Part shown: positions 1-5,980 of the stretch, piece by piece
Layout: each line of letters begins with the position of its first letter
How positions within the stretch are numbered: the first letter of the stretch is position 1
Origin: Huintestinicola sp050874005
Lineage (GTDB): Bacteria; Bacillota; Clostridia; Oscillospirales; Ruminococcaceae
Direction of reading: 5' to 3'
Assembly: GCF_050874005.1 (NCBI RefSeq)
Contig: NZ_JBNMJV010000033.1
Location: 1 to 31,996 of the forward strand
Length of the DNA: 31,996 nt
Notes under the pieces: model-generated
Told to the model about the DNA's origin: nothing
Seen by the model: the letters and a program-made list of their open reading frames with translations, nothing else
Databases searched by the model: none
Program-made: the position numbers and the translations under genes

Positions 1-83
1 AGTTTCTCCAGCGGATCGCCTAATTCTGTTAATTTCTTGTATCGGTTCTCCTCATCAAAGAACCCTATCTGTCTTATTTTCAT
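1..83 (-). CDS. Partial transposase, N-terminus only (IS5-like)
   Basis: The reverse strand opens with an ATG at 83-81 and reads 27 codons before leaving the window, beginning MKIRQIGFFDEENR and containing LGDPLEK. The FFDEENR...L..LGDPLEKL pattern is how many IS5-group DDE transposases begin, so I infer an insertion-sequence transposase. No catalytic residue lies in the visible part. No clear ribosome binding site is seen just upstream. The inverted repeat that would mark the element's right end was not identified. The rest of the gene lies to the left of the window, so whether it is intact cannot be judged. Confidence 0.6.
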   Translation of the reverse strand, partial: MKIRQIGFFDEENRYKKLTELGDPLEK

Positions 84-322
84 ATCTCTATTTTACCACT
101 TTTTTTCTTTTTTGTACAGGGGTTTTTAGATGTTACCATATCATATCCTATTCCCTATGAGGACAGACCATAGTCAGTGTGAGCATAAGTCTGTGAAGTG
201 TCGGCATATTCAACAACATTTACACAGTTTCACAATGCTTTTATATGAAAACACGTGATAAACGTTTACGAGTTGTTCGATACGAGCTTACCGAATGGTA
301 CGCACTTCATACTTTATTAAAA

Positions 323-372
323 AAGCAACCTTGTAGAAACGGCTTAAATACATAGTTTCTACAAGGTTGCTT
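323..372 (-). terminator. Strong leftward hairpin terminator
   Basis: Arms 323-340 and 355-372 are an 18-bp perfect inverted repeat (AAGCAACCTTGTAGAAAC) with a 14-nt loop. Read leftward the stem runs straight into six T residues, the form of a rho-independent terminator. It would stop leftward read-through before the partial transposase. Confidence 0.75.
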
Positions 373-502
373 GTTACGTGTATTATCAATGCTACTGACA
401 TCATCTCATCGGTAATATACTGAAAAAAATATTATGTTTACGAGTTATATCGATAGGCAGCTTCATCTCCACCAATCAGTTATCGTCAAAAAGACGGTGC
501 AG

Positions 503-540
503 GAGTCTGTCGGAGTTCTCCGACAGGCTCTTTTCCTTTT
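503..540 (+). terminator. Rightward hairpin terminator-like structure
   Basis: Arms 503-515 and 518-530 pair over 13 bp with one G-T wobble and are followed on the plus strand by TTTTCCTTTT. The form is that of a rightward rho-independent terminator. However, no rightward gene is seen upstream of it, so its transcript is unknown (a small RNA or a remnant). Confidence 0.6.
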
Positions 541-607
541 CCACAACTAATAGTATATACGGCATATATGTCGATATTGTGATAATCTTGTGACCATATA
601 GTAAATT

Positions 608-634
608 TTAGCACTCTAAGGCTAAGAGTGCTAA
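608..634. promoter_or_regulatory. Perfect CIRCE element (HrcA operator), orphan
   Basis: The sequence is TTAGCACTC, nine bases, GAGTGCTAA, an exact match in both arms and spacing to the CIRCE operator bound by the heat-shock repressor HrcA. The dyad extends outward to 16-bp arms (602-617 and 625-640). CIRCE normally lies just ahead of groESL or hrcA-dnaK. Here the nearest gene on the right ends towards it at 666, and the nearest on the left is a transposase about 525 bases away. No chaperone gene or fragment is visible. The dyad could form a hairpin downstream of the deacetylase gene, but no T-run follows it in the leftward direction. Confidence 0.8.
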
Positions 635-665
635 AATTTAATCTTTTTCTAATCTTTCTAATAAA

Positions 666-2066
666 TCAAAATCTTACCTCGTCCGCAGTATCAACCGTTT
701 CAAAAGTATATCCCTGACCCCTGATGTAGTCGATAACGTCCTGAAGATATTCTGGGGTCAGCTCAAGCGAATCGTGCATCAGAACCACCTCGTGATCTGC
801 ATTTATGCTGTCACGGATATTCTCAAGGCAGCTGTCATATGTAGCGGAAGTGGAAGCGTCAGCAGTAGCGGCATTCCAGTCATAGAATGCAAATCCCCTT
901 TGCTCCATCTCGGCAATGATATCATCGGCGGTGTCACGGTTAAAATTATTATAGCTTCCTCCGGGAAAACGAAAGCACCAGGGCTTCTGCCCCGTAACAG
1001 CATAGACCTTTCGGTAAACTCTTGCAAAATCCTCAAGCCAGCTTTCAGTAGAGGAATAAATACCGTCATAATCGTGAGACCAGCTGTGAAGCCCTACCGT
1101 GTGACCCTCGTCAGCCACCTGCTTTAAAATATTCTCCTTGCCCTCGATACACCAGCCGGTAATGAAAAATGTAGCCTTTATGTCATTTTCCCTGAGTATC
1201 TCAAGTATCTGCGGCGTGTACTTTGAAGGACCGTCATCAAAAGTAAGATACGCCACCTTGCCCTCGGTAACGGAGTATTCCGCTCTTTCGGCAGAAAGCC
1301 CGTCATAGCTGTTTCCTTCCTCGGTCATATCATTGTAAAATCTGTCCGTCTCAATGTATCTGAGCAGTTCATTCCACCCCTCGGGAGATATTCCTCCGTC
1401 AGCGTCCGTATATTTTTCAAATAATATGCCGTTTTCACCGCATACAAAGGAAACGTCCTTGTAAATAAAATACTCGTCAGGACTTGAGCGGATCCACATA
1501 TGAAGTGACTCGCTGTATTCGTATATATCGCCCTCGGGTGCATTATCACCCGAAAAAGGCAGCACACTCAGAGGTATCACCATACTTTCGGGAGAAAGCT
1601 CACGAAGCTCTTCACCGAGTATAAAAAGCTCACTTCCGTATTTTTCTGCCGAAAGGCTGTTAAGAAGTTCGCCTTCTGTAAACAGAAGATAAATGTATGG
1701 CTTGCCTGAAGCCTTTATAAGCTCCCTTACCGTTTTCCCCCCCACTTCGGCAGACAGGATATCATCTGGTCTTGCACCCGGAACGGATATTACATTTTCC
1801 TCGGTAAGCAGACCGCAGCTTACCGCCTTGCCGCACTCCCCGTCTCCAATAATAAGAACATCGGCAAGATAACTGCCCTCATTTTCCTCGGTAAGAGGAG
1901 AAAAAGTCACGGGAACAGTAGTCTCCTCCTCAGTAACGGTCTCGGAAGCATCGGTAAATTCCTGATAAACAGCAATATAGCTTTCTCTTTCTTCTTCTCC
2001 GCTGTCCTGACCGCAGGCAGCAAGGAGGAAAGCGCAGGCGGCAGCAACCATTATTTTTTTACTCAA
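666..2066 (-). CDS. Lipoprotein: degenerate SGNH-like domain fused to polysaccharide deacetylase
   Basis: This is a 466-residue surface lipoprotein, with signal peptide and lipobox ending in Cys18 (FLLAAC). An acidic, Thr/Glu-rich linker follows to about residue 65. Residues about 65-175 resemble SGNH/GDSL hydrolases: VLIIGDGECGKA stands where families have a GDS block, and a LLFTEGELL segment and a late LPFS segment follow. The catalytic Ser is a Gly, so this part is probably inactive. Residues about 268-460 are a NodB-type carbohydrate esterase 4 domain: TFDDGPS at 275-281 (Asp277, Asp278), metal-ligand His327 and His331 in HSWSH, RFPGG at 366-370, DW at 396-397, and His431 in LMHDS. It likely removes acetyl groups from a cell-wall or capsular glycan outside the cell. 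The start is TTG at 2066, chosen because GGAGG lies 8 nt upstream; the next ATG is 15 nt further in. It lies 36 nt after the EpsG-like gene and is probably co-transcribed with it. Confidence 0.85.
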   Translation of the reverse strand: MSKKIMVAAACAFLLAACGQDSGEEERESYIAVYQEFTDASETVTEEETTVPVTFSPLTEENEGSYLADVLIIGDGECGKAVSCGLLTEENVISVPGARPDDILSAEVGGKTVRELIKASGKPYIYLLFTEGELLNSLSAEKYGSELFILGEELRELSPESMVIPLSVLPFSGDNAPEGDIYEYSESLHMWIRSSPDEYFIYKDVSFVCGENGILFEKYTDADGGISPEGWNELLRYIETDRFYNDMTEEGNSYDGLSAERAEYSVTEGKVAYLTFDDGPSKYTPQILEILRENDIKATFFITGWCIEGKENILKQVADEGHTVGLHSWSHDYDGIYSSTESWLEDFARVYRKVYAVTGQKPWCFRFPGGSYNNFNRDTADDIIAEMEQRGFAFYDWNAATADASTSATYDSCLENIRDSINADHEVVLMHDSLELTPEYLQDVIDYIRGQGYTFETVDTADEVRF

Positions 2067-2102
2067 AAGTCACACCTCCATAATACAGATTTTTTCAAGC
2101 CC

Positions 2103-3806
2103 TTACTCCTCAATGAGGATCTCTCCGTAAAAAGCCGTAGTGTTAGTACAAGTATATTGATAGACTGACGTGTCATAAGTCTGAGCCGCCACAATTTTTT
2201 TCAGCTCATTATCAAAAACGGCAAAATTCAGTCCATTGAGATCGGGTGTAAATTTATCATCATCAATATACACCTGCCCTATCTGTTTTTCCGCACGTGA
2301 GCCGCCGCTTACCGCCGTAATATAAACAGAATTATCGCAAATTGCCAGTTTTTCTTCGATAACGTTATCAGAGATCGTTTCAAAAATAACCTTGCCTCCG
2401 CTGACAACGCCAATATAACTCTGACCGTCCAGCTTGTTGAGATCGGTTTTAAATCCAAGCTTTCTAAGAAGAAATTTTGACGAAATATCAAGGTTATCTC
2501 CTGCGTCGCCGTTTACGCAGATAACCGCAGTATAATCTCCTTTACTTATCAGACTCAGATACTGCTGAAGAGTTTTATTCGGAAATATCTTGCGGTAATC
2601 CGTGCGAAGCTGCTCTTTTGAGTACTCCGAAGCCGCATTGAATATGGACTCATACGGAAAAACGCCGTGAACGCCCTCGTGAATACACATATCGTTATAA
2701 GTGACCGTAACAATAAGAATAACTCCTGTCAGAACAGCCCAAAGTGACTTTCCGTTTTTGAGCACATAGCCGAGAAATTTCCTAACAGCACCCTCGTCAG
2801 CCTGATCTTTAAAATGTAAACCTTTCTGACCGTCAGACTTAAATCTTATCTCTTTAAAATGACCGATCATCTCGGGAACGCTAAGAAGAATAAAAATATA
2901 AATCGGAAGAGTAAATCGCTCAAGAATAAAATGCTTTGTAATAAAGATCCAAATCAGAAAATTATAGAACAATAAATTCGTCATCACACCCGACTCTGAG
3001 CATTTATCTTTCCAGCCTGAAAAATATGCCGCAATTCCCAGTACCATAAAAAAGAATGGGACCAAAAGGTATGTCCAGGACAATCCAACTCCGAGAAATA
3101 CCGTATTAAGATACTCGGAATAACCGCTTATTACTTTTGTGAGAAGAAATTCAAGTATCTTGTCGGAAAAAGCAAATACCACAGCCGCCGCCGCACCGAC
3201 AGCAGTATATAACTTTGCAGAGGGCTTGATAAGAGACATAAGATAAACGGGAATAAAGATAAGCACGGACATATGAAAAAGTGAACCTGCCAGCACAAGA
3301 AGAATGACCGCCCAATGCTTTTTTTCCCTGATAAAATAATAGCTCAGCAGAACAATGGAAGCCGCAAGGCTCTGTCTCGTAAAATTAAGTGAATTGTAAA
3401 AAAATGTCACCGTAAGATACAGCCAGCAGGACAGCCATGGCATTTTGCTGTACTTAATTATAACCAAAGCCACAGGCAGAAGAATAAACAAAGCCATCAG
3501 AATATTCAGAATAAGATAATCTCCGCCCAGAAGCTTTGCTATCTCCATAATAACGGTGTATCCTATCTCAAACTTCCTGTCTGCAAATCTTTCAGCCAGG
3601 CTCTGACTGCTTGAAACAAATTCGTAAAAGAAGTACCTGTAATTGAAGAAGTCATTTCCTATCCCATATCGGAAAGCCGACATCAGGAACATATATCCGA
3701 AAACAATACATACGTAAATGATATTTTTTTTCGTGGACGGCTTTCTTATGCATAAAGGATATGCCAGCCCGAGAATAAGCGCCATAAGTATATAGTAGAC
3801 CGCCAT
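2103..3806 (-). CDS. EpsG-family membrane protein with C-terminal ILEI-like domain
   Basis: This 567-residue multi-spanning protein begins MAVYYILMALILGLAYPL. The segment FRYGIGNDFFNYRYFF followed by FEIGYTVIMEIAKLLGG is typical of EpsG, the Wzy-like family thought to polymerise or export exopolysaccharide. About ten or eleven hydrophobic segments lie in residues 1-310 and one more near 350-370. EpsG proteins usually end near 350-370 residues. Here about 190 extracellular residues follow, with SYIGVVSGGKVIFE and NGLNFAVFDNELKKIV...TYDT. These resemble the ILEI/FAM3-type fold (interleukin-like EMT inducer domain) attached to some bacterial surface glycan enzymes. I infer a polymerase or flippase-like role with a sugar-binding or processing tail. 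An AAAGGA ribosome binding site precedes the ATG, and a strong promoter lies at 3847-3875. Confidence 0.8.
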   Translation of the reverse strand: MAVYYILMALILGLAYPLCIRKPSTKKNIIYVCIVFGYMFLMSAFRYGIGNDFFNYRYFFYEFVSSSQSLAERFADRKFEIGYTVIMEIAKLLGGDYLILNILMALFILLPVALVIIKYSKMPWLSCWLYLTVTFFYNSLNFTRQSLAASIVLLSYYFIREKKHWAVILLVLAGSLFHMSVLIFIPVYLMSLIKPSAKLYTAVGAAAAVVFAFSDKILEFLLTKVISGYSEYLNTVFLGVGLSWTYLLVPFFFMVLGIAAYFSGWKDKCSESGVMTNLLFYNFLIWIFITKHFILERFTLPIYIFILLSVPEMIGHFKEIRFKSDGQKGLHFKDQADEGAVRKFLGYVLKNGKSLWAVLTGVILIVTVTYNDMCIHEGVHGVFPYESIFNAASEYSKEQLRTDYRKIFPNKTLQQYLSLISKGDYTAVICVNGDAGDNLDISSKFLLRKLGFKTDLNKLDGQSYIGVVSGGKVIFETISDNVIEEKLAICDNSVYITAVSGGSRAEKQIGQVYIDDDKFTPDLNGLNFAVFDNELKKIVAAQTYDTSVYQYTCTNTTAFYGEILIEE

Positions 3807-3846
3807 TTAAACTGTCCTTTCGTATTATCTGATACAATATGATTTA

Positions 3847-3875
3847 ATTATACCATATCTGCGTTCTTACGTCAA
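3847..3875 (-). promoter_or_regulatory. Sigma-A promoter of the EpsG-deacetylase unit
   Basis: Read leftward: -35 TTGACG (3875-3870), a 17-nt spacer, -10 TATAAT (3852-3847). It lies about 40 nt ahead of the EpsG-like start codon. An overlapping upstream TTGACATTGACG gives two possible -35 hexamers, but only the inner one has the 17-nt spacing. Confidence 0.8.
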
Positions 3876-3944
3876 TGTCAATACAGCATTTTTTCTTGTC
3901 AAAAATGAACAATTTAGTCATAGCAAAATGTACATCTGAAAACG

Positions 3945-3973
3945 TTGACATAGCCTGTATTTTATGTTATAAT
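3945..3973 (+). promoter_or_regulatory. Perfect consensus sigma-A promoter of the solute-binding protein gene
   Basis: TTGACA (3945-3950), a 17-nt spacer and TATAAT (3968-3973) match the housekeeping consensus at every position. It is divergent from the EpsG promoter; the two -35 boxes are 69 nt apart. No obvious repressor dyad was seen over it, so high constitutive expression is inferred. Confidence 0.85.
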
Positions 3974-4046
3974 AACTAAAAAGTTATTTGTACCGAAAAT
4001 TATTATCACCCAAAACATCACGATTATTTTTGAAAGGACGATAGCT

Positions 4047-5495
4047 ATGAACAAACTCAGACGAATGATCGCAGGCGTTTCTGCACTTGCACTTGCCGCT
4101 TCCTTTACAGGCTGTGCAGGCGGTTCGGAAAATGCGGAGACCTCCGAGACCACTATGGAGACAACCACCGCCCTCACCGTTGAGATCAATACCGAAACTC
4201 TCTCCGAAGAGGAACAGGGCACAATGGATAATGTTGCCGACCTTCTCCCTGACGTAGAGCTTGAGAATAAAAATATCAAGTGGTTCTCATTCTATGACCC
4301 CTTTAACGCCTCCACCTCGGGAAATACAAAATCCCTTTCCCTTGAGCTTTTCGAGTCCAAATACGGCGGGACCATCGAATATATCCCCACCACCTGGGCA
4401 CAGAGATTTACAGACCTTTCCACAAATATCCTGGGCGGCACGGGTATCGACTTTATAGCAGGCGGCGACCTTGACTCCTTCCCCAAGGGCGTTCCCAACG
4501 GTCAGTTTGAAGCCTACGATCAGTACGTTGACTTTGACTCCGAGCTTTGGAGCTCTGTAAAGGAGCTTAACGACCGGTTCGAGTTAAAGGGAAAGCACTA
4601 CCTTATGGCAACTCAGGCAACTGCAGGCGAAGTTGTGATCTACAACCGCCAGACAATTGAAGCGCAAGGCTTTGACGATCCCGCAGAGCTTCTTGAAAAA
4701 GGCGAATGGAACTGGACAGCATTCAAAGAAATGCTTCTTTCCTACGTTGACAATGACAGCGAGCAGTACGGACTCGACGGCTGGTTCAATGAAAAGCCGC
4801 TTATGCTTTCCGGCGGAATAGCCCCCGTAGAGCTTAAAGACGGCAAGCTTGTGGACAATCTTTACGACCCTCGCCTTGAGAAAACAATGAATTTTATGTA
4901 TGAGCTTAATCAGAACGGTCTTGTTCTTGACAAGAACCTGTTCAACTGGTCTGTTCACCCCGAGTTCATCGGTGAAGGCAAGGAGCTTTTCTACATAAGC
5001 GGAATATACGCTCTTGAGGGCGCACCCGATATCTGGACAGTATCCTACGGAGATCCCGAGGACGTTATGTTCGTGCCCATTCCCAAAGCAGATGACACCG
5101 ATAAATACTACCTCCCCGCAGGACTTGACGCATATATGCTCTGTAAGGGCGCACAAAATCCCGAGGGCGTCGCAAGATTTATGGAATGTATCATCGCTTC
5201 GACATACGACGAAAACGCCGTAGCAATTGCCGACCAGAAACTCAAAGACGTTTACGGCTGGACAGACGAAATGGTTGAGATGAGACATAAGGTAAATGAC
5301 CTTACCGCCGAAAATCCTATGTATTCCATTCACACAGGCTGCCCCACCGACCTTTACAATATTCTGGACAGCGGCGAATACGGAATACGTGCACCTTTCT
5401 ACGGACTTGACTGGCCCTCTGTAAGAGACTCCCTTGCAGATGCAGCAGGTGTACTCATCGACGAGTTCAATCAGTCATTGGATAATATGGAATAA
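4047..5495 (+). CDS. Extracellular solute-binding lipoprotein (family 1, sugar ABC type)
   Basis: This 482-residue lipoprotein has Lys/Arg then a hydrophobic signal ending at lipobox FTGC (Cys23). A Ser/Thr/Glu-rich linker follows to about residue 60. The rest has the look of family 1 binding proteins for oligosaccharides: a hydrophobic core with the segments GTGIDFIAGGD, HYLMATQATAGEVVIYNRQT, WNWTAFKEML, and a late YYLPAGLDAYMLCKGAQNPEG. It would capture a carbohydrate outside the cell and hand it to membrane permeases. No permease or ATPase gene lies beside it, so it is an orphan here. An AAAGGA ribosome binding site at 4033-4038 supports the ATG. It has a perfect promoter and its own terminator, so it is monocistronic. 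The ligand cannot be read from the sequence. Confidence 0.85.
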   Translation: MNKLRRMIAGVSALALAASFTGCAGGSENAETSETTMETTTALTVEINTETLSEEEQGTMDNVADLLPDVELENKNIKWFSFYDPFNASTSGNTKSLSLELFESKYGGTIEYIPTTWAQRFTDLSTNILGGTGIDFIAGGDLDSFPKGVPNGQFEAYDQYVDFDSELWSSVKELNDRFELKGKHYLMATQATAGEVVIYNRQTIEAQGFDDPAELLEKGEWNWTAFKEMLLSYVDNDSEQYGLDGWFNEKPLMLSGGIAPVELKDGKLVDNLYDPRLEKTMNFMYELNQNGLVLDKNLFNWSVHPEFIGEGKELFYISGIYALEGAPDIWTVSYGDPEDVMFVPIPKADDTDKYYLPAGLDAYMLCKGAQNPEGVARFMECIIASTYDENAVAIADQKLKDVYGWTDEMVEMRHKVNDLTAENPMYSIHTGCPTDLYNILDSGEYGIRAPFYGLDWPSVRDSLADAAGVLIDEFNQSLDNME

Positions 5496-5514
5496 AGCAA
5501 GATTTTAAAACTAA

Positions 5515-5545
5515 GGGAGCTGCCGCAATCGCCGCAGCTCCTTTT
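5515..5545 (+). terminator. Terminator of the solute-binding protein gene
   Basis: GGAGCTGC (5516-5523) pairs with GCAGCTCC (5534-5541) across a 10-nt loop, and TTTTCTTT follows. It lies 20 nt after the stop codon, a standard rho-independent terminator. Confidence 0.85.
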
Positions 5546-5641
5546 CTTTATGCAAATTATAGCACATCTGTGCCAATTTGTCAATAGTAAAACAGAACAA
5601 ATTATCGTCACAGTCTTTGTTTAATTAGCACATATATTTTT

Positions 5642-5827
5642 TTACATATGAGCGATCCTGTCCACATAAGCCTGCATCTCTTTTTTCGACCTTACCGAAT
5701 GAGTTCCCTCAATGAGCTGCCTGCGCTGCTCATCTGTCATAGCGGAAAATCTGGTCATTGCATCACTATTCTGTGCCAGAGCCATTCCAAATCCCAGAGG
5801 GATATCCTTGCCATTAACGAAATTCAT
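5642..5827 (-). CDS. Small conserved-looking protein of unknown function, 61 residues
   Basis: The product begins MNFVNGKDIPLGFGMALAQN and carries a helical stretch with MTDEQRRQLIEGTHSVRSKKEMQAYVD. I recognise the general type (short clostridial proteins with a GFGMALA segment followed by an EEQ-type helix) but know no assigned function. There is no signal peptide, membrane segment or Cys. An AAGGAATGGTGAT ribosome-binding region lies just upstream of the ATG, which supports a real gene. It is leftward, between a plus-strand terminator and the divergent GH3 promoter, and is probably transcribed alone. No clear promoter of its own was found in the AT-rich gap. Confidence 0.65.
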   Translation of the reverse strand: MNFVNGKDIPLGFGMALAQNSDAMTRFSAMTDEQRRQLIEGTHSVRSKKEMQAYVDRIAHM

Positions 5828-5880
5828 ATATCACCATTCCTTTTATTACAATTTTTTCACCGTTCTTTATTTATTTTTCA

Positions 5881-5917
5881 TTGACCGAAAAACCCCGATG
5901 TGGTATACTGTTTTCGG
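5881..5917 (+). promoter_or_regulatory. GH3 promoter with an overlapping operator-like dyad
   Basis: TTGACC (5881-5886), a 17-nt spacer and TATACT (5904-5909) form a good sigma-A promoter. A 7-bp inverted repeat, CCGAAAA (5885-5891) and TTTTCGG (5911-5917), brackets the spacer and -10, covering the -35 edge and the likely start point. That is where a repressor would act, but the cognate protein is unknown and no regulator gene lies next to it. Confidence 0.65.
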
Positions 5918-5980
5918 ACAACAAAAACAATTTTATTTTCACCCTCTACATTAAATTTATGCAGAAAGGAAAATTTTACT

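Larger units (their letters stand above)
84..665. other. Gene-free stretch with several strong dyads
   Basis: No convincing gene was found in about 580 bases. Reading frames are short and none has a good ribosome binding site. The stretch is AT-rich and holds an 18-bp perfect hairpin (323-372), a 13-bp hairpin followed by T-runs (503-540) and a perfect CIRCE dyad (608-634), each listed separately. A degenerate direct repeat beginning GTTTACGAGTT occurs at 264-290 and 436-463. Part of the left side may belong to the insertion sequence whose transposase starts at 83. Confidence 0.7.

Noticed and set aside
602..640. Reading the CIRCE dyad as a plain terminator of the deacetylase gene
   Set aside because: No T-run follows the stem in the leftward direction and the core matches CIRCE in all 18 specified bases with exact spacing; a double role cannot be excluded.
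5900..5980. Upstream start for the GH3 gene at 5900
   Set aside because: The ATG lies in the promoter (next to the -10 box) and lacks a ribosome binding site; the start at 5981 has a clear one.
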